DNA from: Eledone cirrhosa
Taxonomy: Eukaryota > Mollusca > Cephalopoda > Octopoda > Eledonidae
DNA length: 64,000 nucleotides
Direction of reading: 5' to 3'
Assembly (NCBI GenBank): GCA_964016885.1
Contig: OZ024744.1
Span: forward strand, 63,722,962 to 63,786,961
Under the pieces are notes generated by a model. The model made no database searches. It worked only from the letters and a program-made list of their open reading frames with translations, and had not been told where the DNA came from. This document shows positions 34,670-45,949 of the stretch, piece after piece. The position numbers and the translations under genes are program-made. Every line of letters begins with the position of its first letter. Position 1 is the first letter of the stretch.

Positions 34670-36387
34670 GCGGAAGTTGCTCTTTCACATTCACCTGCCA
34701 GCCTAAGAAATTTATTTGCGGTACTTTTGCACTCGTGCAACTTATCTGATCCTCTGTCCTTGTGGGTGAAATATAGAGATGAACTAACAGACGACTACAG
34801 ACACCAAGCACAATTGCTGCTTCCAGAAATAGAGGTCGGCTTTAGTAATGAATTATACAACAGAGCTCTCATTGATATTGAGGACAAGTTAGCTCTGATT
34901 GGAGGAAAGGTTTTACGTGACTACGGTTTACCAGAAACTCATCGCACAGACTCAAACAAACTTCCCACAGATATCATACAGGAGACTTCTTATGACATCC
35001 ATGATCTCGGCCTCTACGTCACAGATAATGAGCCAAAACTTCTAGCTGATCAGCGACTGGCTTATACCACCATTACTGAATTGGTATTTCAAAGAAGAGG
35101 TAGCATATTTTTCCTCGGTGCTCCAGGGGGGACAGGAAAAACTTTCGTTACTAAACTTCTTGCAAAGGTTAGACAGAATAAGGACATAACAATAGCAGTT
35201 GCGTCCTCTGGAATCGCAGCAACTTTGCTCCCTGGTTGAAGGACGGCACATTCAGTTTTTAAATTGCCCCTTGATTTGGCAAAATTGGAAATTCCTACTT
35301 GTCATATCACCAAAGACTCCGAAAGGGCTCATCTGCTGCGAAGGTGTCACCTTATTGTTTGGGATGAGTGCACAATGGCGCACAAAGGTGCTCTTGAGGC
35401 ACAAGACAGGTCTTTGCAAGACATACGGGATTGCAGTGATGTTATGGAGGCGGGGGGGGGGGGGTCACCCTTCTGCTATCAGTAGACTTCAGACAGACTC
35501 TTCCTATAATACCGAAAGGAACAAGAGCAGATGCGGTAAATGCATGTCTTAAGTCTTCACCATTGTGGCGACAAGTGACATCATTAAGACTAACTACCAA
35601 CATGCGTGCAAGGTTGCATGGGGACCCTCTGTCATCAACATTTTCTGGAGACATTCTTACAATAGGAGATGGTAACCTACCTCCGGATACAGATGGACAC
35701 AGCAATTGATCACATCTGCAATGTAGTTGAAACTGTCGGTGATCTCAAGGCGAGTGTATTCCCGAACTTGCGTGATAACTATACGAATCTTGATTGGCTA
35801 TGCGAAAGAGCCATTCTTGCACCAAAAAATATCACGGTTAGCTGTATTAACGATCAGCTTCTTCAGCTTCTTCCTGGATGTCCACGGATATATAAATCTA
35901 TTGATACTGTATGCGATCCACAGGATACGGTCAATCATCCAGTTGAATTTCTATATTCTTTAAATCCTCCCGGTTTACCCCTTAATACATTGGTTCTGAA
36001 AGAGGGAACGCCAATTATTTTGCTGAGAAATATCACCCCTCCAATGGTACACGCCTTATGGTTAAAAAACTGTCTCCCCTTAGTATTGACGCTACCATTC
36101 TATTCGGATGTGGAAAAGGCGAGGATGTGATAATAACAAAATTTAGCCTGACTACATCGGGCGTGGATACTCCCTTCTCCTTTAGCCGAACCCAATTTCC
36201 CCTTCGTGTTGCCTTTGCGATGTCGCAAGGTCAAACTCTGTCCGTCGCTGGAATTCACTTGGATGAACCTTGCTTTTCGCACGGACAATTCTACGTTGCC
36301 TGCTCACGAGTTGGCAGTCGAGATAATCTCTTTGCGTTTGTTCCGAAAAGAAAAACAAAGAATATCGTCTATCCTGAAGTGCTTTAG
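34670..36387 (+). pseudogene. Helitron PIF1-like helicase, broken
   Basis: In order: a Helitron-type linker (SDPLSLWVKYRDELTDDY, ALIDIEDKLALIGGKVLRDYG); Walker A GAPGGTGKT (about 35119-35145); ASSGIAATLLPG; RTAHSVFKLPL; Walker B LIVWDECTMAHK; motif III VDFRQTLPII, where G of GDFRQ is V; motif IV LTTNMR; FLYSLNPPGLPLNTLVLKEG; then AFAMSQGQTLSVAGIHLDEP and FYVACSRVGSRDNLF. Breaks: TGA at 35237-35239; a frameshift in the G run at 35452-35463; another frameshift upstream of 35700; another near 36050; and loss of about four residues before SQGQT. Intact homologues unwind DNA during rolling-circle transposition. Confidence 0.92.
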
Positions 36388-36761
36388 TGTTAACAAAAAA
36401 ACTTATTACAGCTCTGCCTTGACTTCACCTTACTCATTACAAAACATACCAATGAATATGTCATGCAGGATATTTGGGGTTATAAGTTCAAAATTTAACC
36501 ACACACAGCAAAGGATGCTCTCAAAGATTAGATTTTCTCTTATTCTACTCTCACTGTTTTTTTGTTTGTATACAACTCTGCTTTCATTACAACTTTTTGT
36601 ACTTTAGCAAAACTGCCTGTTTTTTTTACAGATTTGCAACGTGTATTGTCTTTAATCATTTGTATAATTACATCCTGTTCAGTGTTTTCCTTCATTATCA
36701 GCATAGTTTTATGTGTACAAAGATTGCACTAAATATTCGTTTGCATTATTTATTGAAGACT

Positions 36762-36950
36762 GAGGGCGGTGAATTGGCAGTATCGGTAGAGGGTCGGACG
36801 CCATGCTTTGACGCATAGAGTTACGGCCCTTGCCATTCTGAGTTCAAATCCCGCCGAGGTTAACTTTACCTTTCATCCTTACGGGGTTTATAAAATAAAG
36901 TACCAGTAATACACTGGGCAATTGCTGGCCTTGTGCCAAAAGTAGAAACA
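36762..36950 (+). mobile_element. tRNA-SINE, family B, with 17-bp TSD
   Basis: ATTATTTATTGAAGACT occurs at 36745-36761 and 36951-36967. The head contains GGCAGTATCGGTAGAGGGTC and B box GAGTTCAAATCCC. The body has CTTTCATCCTTACGGGG and AAATAAAGTACCAGTAAT, and the end is AAAAGTAGAAACA. It post-dates the Helitron. Confidence 0.93.
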
Positions 36951-37047
36951 ATTATTTATTGAAGACTTCTGCTTATTTTGACAGGTTGGGGACAAATAAT
37001 GTTCTTCTTTTACTTCCTAGTTGTATATTCTTAGCATAATTTCAAAC

Positions 37048-37075
37048 CCCGAGCAACGCCGGGTAAATCTGCTAG
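37048..37075 (+). other. Helitron 3' terminal hairpin and CTAG
   Basis: CCCG pairs with CGGG around GAGCAACGC-like sequence, followed by TAAATCTG and CTAG. It acts as the transposition termination signal in Helitrons. The minus-strand element at 49373 ends in a similar CAACGCCGGG...GCTAG. Confidence 0.8.
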
Positions 37076-37344
37076 TATATATAATAGTAAGGAGAGAAAT
37101 ACACATAAATATATGTCTTCAATTATAGGGGATAAAAAGCCACCAGGGTGATGAATATAATAACTACATATGGAACAATGAATACAAATTAATTAAAACA
37201 ATAAATCAAAGTGTACAAACTGACCATTATAACAATAAACATCCAGGCACGTTCATGAAATACAAGAAGCATAACACAAAACAACATGAAAAGAAAAAAA
37301 CAATTGAGAAATAGTGATTTCAACAATTTGGGAGATGGGGAAAG

Positions 37345-37500
37345 TCGATAAAATCGACACCAGTGCATTACTGGTACTTTAGTTTATCGACCCCGTAAGG
37401 ATGAAAGGTAAAACTAACCACGGCAGGATTTGAACTCAGAATGTAACTCTATGCTTCAAAGCATGGTGACCGACGCTCTACTAATACTGCCAATCCAATA
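37345..37500 (-). mobile_element. tRNA-SINE, family B, 3'-incomplete
   Basis: The complement has the head (GGATTGGCAGTATT), GAGTTCAAATCCTG and TTTCATCCTTACGGGG. The end after CACTGGTGTCG has diverged. Confidence 0.8.
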
Positions 37501-37546
37501 ATAGAGAAAGTTTATTAAGTATTGTTGTAGAAATTGGTAGTGAAAA

Positions 37547-37735
37547 TAATTGTTTCTACTTTTGGCACAAGGCCAGCTATTATCCCAGTGCATTACTGGT
37601 ACTTTATTTTATCGACCCTGTAAGGATGAAAGGCAAAGTTAACCTCGGCGGGATTTCAACTCAGACCGTAAAAGGCAGTAACTCTATGCTTCAAAGCATG
37701 GTGTCGGACCCTCTACGAATACTGCCAATCCACTG
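37547..37735 (-). mobile_element. tRNA-SINE, family B
   Basis: Full length in minus orientation, from TTGTTTCTACTTTTGGCACA to ACTGCCAATCCACTG. GAAAATAAT at the left and GAAGATAAT at the right may be a decayed target duplication. Confidence 0.88.
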
Positions 37736-37781
37736 CGAAGATAATGATGATGTTGTTGTTATTGCTATTTATTGTTGGTTG

Positions 37782-37824
37782 TAGGGTTAGGGTTAGGGTT
37801 AGGGTTATGGTTAGGGTTAGGGTG
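37782..37824 (+). repeat. Interstitial telomeric repeat
   Basis: About seven TTAGGG units (GGGTTAGGGTTAGGGTTA) with one G-to-T change. TTAGGG is the telomere motif of molluscs. It is internal, flanked by TTG-rich sequence. Confidence 0.92.
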
Positions 37825-37854
37825 GAGGTAGTTTCATTACTCTGTAAATAATAG

Positions 37855-38084
37855 AACCTTTCTATTATTTACATTCTATTATTTACATATACTTACATTC
37901 CTAGAGAATAGAGAAATAGGGTAAATATGGTGATTACATATGTCCTTTTTAGTGTGTGCCGTTTATATATATATATATAACGAAGGAGATGTGGTAAGGA
38001 ACCAGATGGACCATAACGCACCAAAGTACTCAATACTTAGGGTAGTAGAGTGGGTAATAGGAACACACACTTACATGGACTCTG

Positions 38085-38085
<1 letters not shown>
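37855..38085. other. Spacer
   Basis: CTATTATTTACAT repeats near 37860-37890 and a short (TA)n near 37966. No gene. Confidence 0.4.
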
Positions 38086-38174
<89 letters not shown>

Positions 38175-38425
38175 ACACAGACGCACACATGGTTGCATAC
38201 ACAACCACATACCTACATACAATCATACATACATGCATACATACATACATACATACATAAACACACACATACATACATTCATACATATGTGCATACATAC
38301 ATACGTACGTACATATACATATGTGCATACATACATACGTACGTACATATACATATGTGCATACATACATACACACATACAAATATATATACATCTCTGT
38401 TTCATATACATCTACAGTGCACCAT
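38086..38425. repeat. CA / TA / CATA microsatellites
   Basis: (CA)n 38088-38130, (TA)n 38131-38171, then CATA/GTAC repeats. A ~53-bp unit with CATACATACGTACGTACATA is tandemly repeated near 38295-38355. The open frames on both strands are artefacts. Confidence 0.93.
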
Positions 38426-38454
38426 ATGTGCATAACAAATTGAATCTTGTGTGC

Positions 38455-38496
38455 AAACTACTACTACTACTACCGCCACGACTAGTACTACTGCTG

Positions 38497-38536
<40 letters not shown>

Positions 38537-38565
38537 CACTACCGCCACGACTAGTACTACTGCTG

Positions 38566-38615
<50 letters not shown>

Positions 38616-38819
38616 TCTACTACTACCACCACCTCTACTACTACCACCACCTCTACTACTACCACCACTACTACTACCACCACCTCCACTACTACCACCA
38701 CTACTACTACCACCACCACCACCACTACTACCACCATCTCTACTACTACCACCACTACTACTACCACCACTACTACTACCACCACTACCACCACCACCAT
38801 GACCACCACCAGCACCACC

Positions 38820-38873
<54 letters not shown>

Positions 38874-38895
38874 GCTGTTGCTGTTGCTGCTGCTG

Positions 38896-38932
<37 letters not shown>

Positions 38933-39400
38933 CACTACCACTACCACTACCACTACTATTACTACTAACATTAATAGTAGTAGTAGCAGCAGCAGTAGTT
39001 CAATTTCTTTTATAAGTAGTAGTAGTAGTGGTGGTGGTGGTAGTGGTAGTAGTAGTAGTAGTAGTTGTGGTGGTGGTTGTAGTAGTAGCAGCAGCGGTGG
39101 TGGTAGTAGTAGTGGTTGTGGTGGTAGTAGTAGTGGTAGTGGTGGTAGTGGTAGTGGTAGTGGTAGTAGTAGTAGTTGTGGTGGTGGTTGTAGTAGTAGT
39201 AGCAGTGGTGGTGGTAGTAGTAGTAGTGGTAGTAGTAGTAGTAGTGGTGGTGGTGGTGGTGGTGGTGGTAGTAGTAGTAGCAGCAGCAGCAACAACAGCA
39301 ATAGCAACAGCATCAGTAGTAGTAGTAGCAGCAATTTTGCTCCTCCTCCTCCTACTACTACTACTCGTGCTGCTGTTGTTGTTATTGTTAGTAGCGGTGT
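38455..39400. repeat. 0.95-kb trinucleotide inverted repeat
   Basis: ACT/ACC triplets (38455-38955) are followed by AGT/GGT triplets (38975-39290), i.e. the complementary repeat, with the turn near ACATTAATAGTAGTAG at about 38970. (ACT)n against (AGT)n gives the potential for a very long imperfect hairpin. Both strands are open for more than 330 codons (poly-Thr/Ser/Gly one way, poly-Val/Leu the other); these are not genes. Confidence 0.95.
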
Positions 39401-39616
39401 TGATGGTGTCAAACAGTGGTATTATCTCTGTTTAGTTAGTCTGTAAATGTCAGCTGTGCAAGAACCAAATAACTGAATGGAGAATGGAAATTCAATGAAT
39501 CTAATTGATGCAGCTGCCATGGTTTTCACTCACCAACAACATCGTATGGTAAAAACAATTTCTCATTTATCTTAAAACCCTTTTATTTCCTTCCTTTAAT
39601 AGTAAATAGTAGTAAT

Positions 39617-39852
39617 AATTGTTTCTACTTCTGACCAGCAATTATCTCAGTACATTACTGGTACTTTATTTTATCGACCCCGTAAGGATGAAAGGCAAAG
39701 TTAACCTCGGCGGGATTTGAACTCAGACTGTAATAGTAGTAATAATATTTATCTTTCATCCTTACGGGGTCGATAAAATAAAGTACCAGTCGATAAAATA
39801 AAGTACCAGTAATGTACTGGCTAATTGCTGGCCTTGTGCCTAAAGTAGAAAC
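39617..39852. mobile_element. Two family B SINE fragments facing each other
   Basis: A minus copy (39617-39735, lacking the tRNA head) and a plus copy (39752-39852, also lacking the head) meet at TAATAGTAGTAATAATATTT. The plus copy has a 20-bp internal duplication, CGATAAAATAAAGTACCAGT. Confidence 0.85.
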
Positions 39853-40119
39853 AATTATTATTATGGATTTTTCTTGTTATTTTGTTATTGTTATTTATAT
39901 TTTTTACACGTTGTACATGTACCCCCCTCCCCCACTGTCCCTGTCTATTGTATTGTTCCCTATATGTCGGCCCTTGTGGCCAATAAAGAAATTATTATTA
40001 ATATTATTATTTATTAATAGCCATAAACGTATATTTCTCTCTATATTTTTGTTTCTGTCTGTCTGTATGTATCTTTTCTGTAGTTATCTATCTATCTATC
40101 TGTCCATTGTCATGATCAA
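39853..40119. other. Retroposon 3' end remnant and spacer
   Basis: TATGTCGGCCCTTGTGGCCA then ATAAAGAAATTATTATT (39965-39998) resembles the 3' ends at 40620 and 41040, suggesting another tail of the same LINE group. Confidence 0.5.
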
Positions 40120-40388
40120 ACCGCCACCCTCCTTCAAAAACGAAGAAGAGGCAGTTTTCCTTTGTGTGATAGCTATGGCGAAAGAGGTTGTATGGTGGAC
40201 AAGGTTGAAAGGGCTGAGGTCAGACACCTTTCTCTCCGGCCAACAACTGATACTTGTTTTCAAATACCACTTTGTTAGAAGAGTCAGGATGGGGAGAGAG
40301 GTGCTGTACCCCAGCAAGTTTTATGAAAGGTGGGTGAAAGTGGCGAGAATGGCCCGAGTGAATGGGCCTTCTCTCTATATCAGCCTGT
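40120..40388 (+). pseudogene. Retroelement ORF C-terminal fragment
   Basis: The plus strand reads AVFLCVIAMAKEVVWWTRLK, LRSDTFLSGQQLILVFKYHF, then RKVR-like VRRVRMGREVLYPSKFYERW and VARMARVNG, ending at TAG. I associate the LAK.VVWWTR...FLSG..L...FR.HL..K.R..R..L....F..RW....R..RV pattern with the last part of a non-LTR retrotransposon ORF, but I cannot name the clade. A 3' untranslated region with a polyadenylation-like AATAAAG follows at 40618. Confidence 0.5.
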
Positions 40389-40640
40389 AGGTTGAGGAAA
40401 AGGAGGAGGAGAAGAAAGGAGTACAAACTCTTCGTACTCCTGGAGATGAGGGTTGCATATTTTTTCGGGGGTATGTGTTACCCATATGAACTGTCTCCCC
40501 TATTGGGGAAAATCGACTAATTTTTTAAATTGCATTTGTGTTAGTATTTTACACGTTTTTATTGTATGTAAACTTCCCCCTTTGTATTTGTCCCCTTCTT
40601 TTGTGCCTATGTGGCTAATAAAGAAACATATCTATCTATC
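40389..40640 (+). mobile_element. Retroelement 3' untranslated region, copy 1
   Basis: It contains CTCCTGGAGATGAGGGTTG, TGTATTTGTCCCCTTCTTTT and GTGGCTAATAAAGAAAC, then (ATCT)n. The same order occurs at 40846-41055. Confidence 0.7.
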
Positions 40641-40840
40641 TATCTATATCAATTCATTTATTATTAGCCTATCTGTCTGTCTGTCTATCAATTAATCAAT
40701 CTACCTACCTATCTATTAAACAATCTACCTGTCTACTTGCCAACCTACCTACCTACCTATCAATCTATCAATCATTTACCTACCTATATATCTATCAATC
40801 ATCCACCTACTGATCTATCTATGTCTCTCTGTCTGTCTAG
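40620..40840. repeat. (ATCT)n and derivatives
   Basis: A tetranucleotide tract starts at the 3' end of the retroelement and degrades over 200 bp into CTACCTACC/ATCAATC variants. Confidence 0.85.
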
Positions 40841-40845
40841 CTATA

Positions 40846-41055
40846 CTCTTGGTGCTCCTGGAGATGAGGGTTGTACATTATTTCGGGGTGTGTACAACCC
40901 CTGTTTAACGACTCCCCCTCCCATACCTATTGGGGATTTCAATTGTTATTTGTTATTTTATTAGTAGTTTTATTTTCATATACCTGTATGTAAACTCCCC
41001 ATTTGTATTTGTCCCCTTCTTTTGTGCCCTTGTGGCTAATAAAGGAATTTATCTA
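40846..41055 (+). mobile_element. Retroelement 3' untranslated region, copy 2
   Basis: Similar to copy 1: CTCCTGGAGATGAGGGTTG, TTTGTCCCCTTCTTTTGTGC and GTGGCTAATAAAGGAAT, again followed by (ATCT)n (41050-41130). Confidence 0.7.
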
Positions 41056-41174
41056 TCAATCCACCTATCTATCTAACCATCTATGAATCTGCCTGCCTAC
41101 TTATCTATCTGTCTGTCTGGCTGTCTATAAATTAACGGGCATCAATCTCCCCGATCTTGAGGGTCTTCTTACAG

Positions 41175-41330
41175 ACATTATGGCACTTGCCATTCTGAGT
41201 TCAAATCCCGCCGAGGTTAAACTTTGCCTTTCATCCTTACGGGGGGGGGGGGGTTTCGAAAAAATAAGGTACCAGTAATGCACTGGGTAATTTGCTGGCC
41301 TTGTGTCAAAAGTAGAAACAATTATGTATG
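41175..41330 (+). mobile_element. tRNA-SINE, family B, 5'-truncated
   Basis: GAGTTCAAATCCCGCCGAGG, a G run expanded to 14 at the CTTACGGGG position, then AGGTACCAGTAATGCACTG and AAAAGTAGAAACAATTATG. Confidence 0.85.
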
Positions 41331-41854
41331 TATATAACAGAGTACTGGACTCTTGCTACATGTATGTTGGTAGGTACTTAGTGATATTTCCTGCATAGAT
41401 GCAACGTATATACAATGCATGTGAAAGCTATATGAATGTACGTACGTGACCAATTCAGTTTTGATATATCTTTCATTCTTTTTGCTAGATGTACTTTACT
41501 TCAATGACACAAATGTTGATAGTTATATTTGCTCTGGCTTAATACCTGACGTCACACCTTGTGCATATATGTGTGTGTGTGAGAGTTTATATATATATAT
41601 ATATGCATATTTCAATTAGAATGCTGTTTGGGGCGGAGGGGGGGGGGGCACCCTGTATATGTATATATATATATTGTTTCCGAAGAAGACGGTCTGATCG
41701 TACCTATATATGATGTTTGATAGTAAACAGTTATATAAATGTTATAAATCAGGCAATATGTCAACATGATCAACCCTCTGAAACGATCGTAAAACAATGA
41801 TATGAATAGGTAAAATAACTTGACTTTGTTATTATTTTCATTGTTAAATTAATA

Positions 41855-41903
<49 letters not shown>

Positions 41904-42050
41904 ATCCCGTTAAGAGTGAAAGCAGCGATTCTTTGCTTAAACTTTAATCTGTTATTTTAATAAATATTTGCTCTAGGGTTCTTATATATTTGATATATAT
42001 TTATCTTTATCGAACCCTCTTTGGATTTTAGTCTTCACATTTATTATTAT

Positions 42051-42118
<68 letters not shown>

Positions 42119-42172
42119 CGTTTCTGAATTTGTTTAGCAAAATTCTTTATCTGAAAACGTGTGTTGAAACCG
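41331..42172. other. AT-rich spacer with (TA)n
   Basis: (TA)n at 41862-41900 and 42054-42116; a G run near 41636-41648. No gene is seen. Confidence 0.5.
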
Positions 42173-42666
<494 letters not shown>

Positions 42667-42733
42667 GTTGAGTGTTACTTACCTGATATATGCCTTTCTA
42701 TCTCCTTTTTTTCTTCATTATTAACCTTTTTGT

Positions 42734-42920
42734 TAGGGTGGTGGATTGGCAGTATCGGTAGAGGGTCGGACGCCATGTTTTCCAGCATAGTTACGTCCCT
42801 TTACGATCTGAGTTCAAATCCCGCCGAGGTTGACTTTGCCTTTCATCCTTACGGGGTCGATAAAATAAAGTACCAGTAATGCACTGGGTAACTGCTGGCC
42901 TTGTGCCTAAAGTAGAAACA
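42734..42920 (+). mobile_element. tRNA-SINE, family B, with TSD
   Basis: Full length. ATTATTAACCTTTT(T)GT flanks both sides (42717-42733, 42921-42936). Head GGCAGTATCGGTAGAGGGTC, B box GAGTTCAAATCCC. Confidence 0.93.
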
Positions 42921-43062
42921 ATTATTAACCTTTTGTGACCATATTCCTAATGAAATACACTTTTATTTCAACTGATAATGAATAATTTCGAGGTTTTTAC
43001 TAAAACACTAAACATTATTTTATTACTCAGATAGTAACTTTAACATATAGTTCTTATATAAA

Positions 43063-43188
43063 ATAATTGTTTCTACTTTTGGCACAAGGCCAGCAATTAT
43101 CCCAGTACATTACTGGTACTTTATTTTATTGACCCTGTAAGAATGAAAGGCAAATTAACCTCGGCGGGATTTGAACTCAGACTGTAAA
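43063..43188 (-). mobile_element. tRNA-SINE, family B, head missing
   Basis: The complement keeps GAGTTCAAATCCCGCCGAGG through to AGTAGAAACAATT. AAAATAAT lies on both sides. Confidence 0.85.
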
Positions 43189-43716
43189 AATAATGTTGGA
43201 AGATTTCAATTTAAATAGGAACCTTTTAAAATGGGTGGTATTGTTTCAGAGAACCAGAACCTGTTATGACTGGGTTGGTCTTAAAAGGGGTTAAACTCTT
43301 GCCCCTTATGCTCTAAACACCCAAAACACATCTATTTCTATACCCGCTACAATTTATGTACATGTTATGTTTATCGCATATCGAAGTTTTTAATATCTTG
43401 GTTGATATTTGATAACAACAGCTAAACTAACCACAACTAAATTGACCAAATTTGCACCCGCCCCCACCCCCCATTCAGAAATGCTTCCACCGCCCTTCAT
43501 CACTAACATAACAATAATGTTCTTTTATCTCTCACCCCTCTTTTTCTCTCTATTCTTCTCCCCCCTATTATTCGTTCTTATCACACCCACTGTCCTTATT
43601 ACCAAATCGAACCATGTCTCTATTAAACATTCCTACGTCACGTGTCTTTGTTGTGTACCATATTGTTGTGTACCATATTGTATAAAAAAGGTATAACAAC
43701 AACAACGATAATAATA
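43189..43716. other. Unassigned sequence
   Basis: A small direct repeat TTGTGTACCATATTGT occurs twice near 43650-43681. No coding or element signature. Confidence 0.45.
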
Positions 43717-43902
43717 ATTATTTCCACTTTTGGCACAAGGCCAGCAATTATCCCAGTGCATTACTGGTACTTTATTTTATCGACCCCGTAAGGATGAAAG
43801 GCAAAGTTAACCTCGGCGGAATTTGAACTCAGACCGCAAAGAGCCGTAACTCTATGTTGCAAAGCATGGCGTCCGACCCTCTACCGATACTGCCAATCCA
43901 AT
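43717..43902 (-). mobile_element. tRNA-SINE, family B
   Basis: Full length in minus orientation, from ATTTCCACTTTTGGCACAAG to CTACCGATACTGCCAATCCA. AATAAT-rich on both flanks. Confidence 0.88.
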
Positions 43903-43954
43903 TTCTTTAATAATATTATTTCTTTTTAGTGATCTTTTCTTCTTCCTCGCCCAC

Positions 43955-44330
43955 TTATTCCCGAGAGGGCCCTGGGGTTAGAGTCCCCAAACACTCCTTC
44001 CACCGGGTTCTGTCAGAAGCAACCACCCCCAACTGATCCGGCTGGATCCCCAAGCGAGACCAGCCAAGCTCATGGCTGTTATCCAACCATCTTGCTCGGG
44101 GTCTACCCCCGGGTCTCCTGTCAGTTGGTTTTGCCCATAAAATCTGTCCAGTAAAATCTTTCTTGAGACATTCTAACCACATGCCCACAGTATCAGAGCT
44201 GTGATCTCTCAATTCAGAGAAGTAGTGGCTATACCAGGAGTGACTCTCCGATGTCCGAGTCACACACTCTATCGAGTAACGTTACTCCAAAGACCCTTCG
44301 GAGGAACCCCAATTCAGCCGCTTGTTTTTG
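43955..44330 (-). pseudogene. LINE C-terminal fragment
   Basis: The complement is open for ~100 codons: YFSELRDHSSDTVGMWLECL, KPTDRRPGGRPRARWLDN, SRLGIQPDQLGVVASDRTRW, then ECLGTLTPGPSRE and a stop. RRP.GRPR.RW.D......LG......VA.DR..W is the usual terminal region of one non-LTR group. No tail or RT nearby. The frame is still open. Confidence 0.65.
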
Positions 44331-44476
44331 CGATCATATTCTTTCGGTCATTACCCAAGATTTATGACCATAAGGGTTAGCACGAATACCGAAATGAAGA
44401 TAACAAGTTTAGCTTTTACACCTACCCCCTTTCTTTTACCGAATGCTAAAGCTGGCGCATTACTGCACACATATAA

Positions 44477-44648
44477 TTGTGCACAAGGCCAGCAATTACC
44501 CAGTGCATTACTGGTACTTTATTTTATCGACACCGTAAGGATGAAAGGCAGCGTTAACCTAGGCTGGATTTGAACTCAGATCATAAAGAGACGTAACTCT
44601 ATGCTTCAAAGCATGGTGTCCGACTCTCTACCGATACTGCCAATCCAC
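44477..44648 (-). mobile_element. tRNA-SINE, family B, with 15-bp TSD
   Basis: CTGCACACATATAAT occurs at 44463-44476 (first base shared) and 44649-44663. The SINE 3' end is shortened (TGTGCACAAGGCC); the head is complete. Confidence 0.88.
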
Positions 44649-44940
44649 CTGCACACATATAATGATAATTATTGTTATTTACTTTATTCCATAAGGCTTT
44701 GCTTCACTGACAGCTCGCCTAACAGAGGTAACTGGTGATGCTCGTGAGGGCGCTTGGTTGTTTCAACTCCTCAGCCTCGCCATCACTCGAGGTAACGCTA
44801 CGAGTGTGCTGGCTTGCCTAAAAAATTATTAGAGACGTTTTCCACTGCTCCTCGCGATACCGTTATTTTTTGCTCTGGTAGCGGCTCGTTTGTCCACCCA
44901 TATCGCCTGCCTTTTTTTGTATGTGGTCCTAGATGTATGG
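44649..44940. other. GC-richer unassigned segment
   Basis: It includes ACAGCTCGCCTAACAGAGG and CTCGCGATACC. No domain or repeat recognised. Confidence 0.4.
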
Positions 44941-45125
44941 ATAGTGAATTTCCGTTATAACGAAATTCACGGAGTATAAAAAAATTTCGCTGTAACAAAA
45001 TTTCTTTATAACGAGATCGACTGAAACAAATCGAGTATTTCTTTATTACCCCGGGGATAGAAAAACATTTCGTTTTACTGAAAATTTCTTTATAATGGGA
45101 TTCGTTATAACGAAATTTTACCTGT
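44941..45125. mobile_element. Probable pogo/Tigger-like MITE
   Basis: Left TAGTGAATTTCCGTTATAAC and the complement of the right end TACAGGTAAAATTTCGTTAT share TTTCGTTATAACGAA-type termini, with TA at both edges. CGTTATAACGAA recurs inside. This matches the style of pogo-group Tc1/mariner MITEs. Confidence 0.6.
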
Positions 45126-45346
45126 ATTACCTGCTTATGTGTTTTTTCTTTTTTCCTTTCCCTTTTCTTTCTCTTTTTTAATTATTTGTAATGTTATTTA
45201 TACAACTCTTCAGTAAATAAAAAATTATCTTACCTAACTTTATACATATATGTGTAATAATAATAATATTTATACTTATATATGGCTTATATATAATTAT
45301 AAATATAGAGGGTAGTACTAAACACTAGCCAATTACCGGTAAGAGA

Positions 45347-45503
45347 AATATAAAAATTCTTGAATGACAATAACCTATCTAATTTAATTATGTTTAAAAT
45401 ATAAAAATTCTTGAATGACAATACCTATCTAATTTAATTACGTTTAAAATATAAAAATTATTGAATGACAATAACCTATCTAATTTAATTACGTTTTTTG
45501 CAT
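45347..45503. repeat. Three tandem copies of a ~51-bp unit
   Basis: The unit contains TTCTTGAATGACAATAACCT and ATCTAATTTAATTACGTTTA. The second copy lacks two bases; copies differ by one to three changes. Confidence 0.92.
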
Positions 45504-45949
45504 TACACAACATCTATCTATTTTATCACCACATATTTCTCTACCATATTGCATGCCATTTTAAAAATTTCTAACACTTTTAACATGCTTTAACATTCTA
45601 TATGAAATATGCTTGATTCATTTATTATATAACTCTTACCTCATGCATACCTTTATTAATTTTATTAACTTTTGCATTATATATACCCTTAACATTACCT
45701 ACTTTTCAATGCTATGATATCTTTTAACTATCTTATCTTACATCTTTTTTGCTTGCATCTTTTGCACATGTATTACCTTAAACAATATTTTTATATGTTC
45801 AATATTTCACTTTTCACCATTGCTCCTGATACTGTGTTTTCTGTAGCATAACATCCTTTCGTAACTCCTGCTTTTCTATATGATGTCAATGACACTAGCA
45901 ATAGTTATGTATCTATATAAACATTTGAGTTATATATAATTTTATATTT
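45504..45949. other. AT-rich spacer
   Basis: Nothing recognisable; unusually poor in G on the plus strand. Confidence 0.45.

Larger units (their letters stand above)
34650..37075 (+). mobile_element. Helitron, 5'-truncated, with 3' terminus
   Basis: A PIF1-type helicase ORF of Helitron character (34670-36387) is followed by ~690 bp ending in a short CG-rich hairpin and CTAG at 37072-37075, with T next. These are the hallmark 3' end and insertion context of Helitrons. The Rep/HUH nuclease and the 5' TC terminus were not found upstream, so it is incomplete. A SINE has inserted at 36762-36950. Confidence 0.85.

Noticed and set aside
36762..36860. tRNA gene candidates from B-box sequences (GAGTTCAAATCCC) at about a dozen places
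   Set aside because: All belong to SINE heads with the same body and tail; none folds as an intact tRNA with an acceptor stem.
38402..39446. Open frames of 331 and 336 codons on opposite strands
   Set aside because: Poly-Thr/Ser/Gly and poly-Val/Leu products of trinucleotide repeats; no complex sequence, and both strands are equally open.
41600..41660. G-rich run near 41636 as a quadruplex regulator
   Set aside because: A single homopolymer next to microsatellite with no gene nearby; no basis for function.
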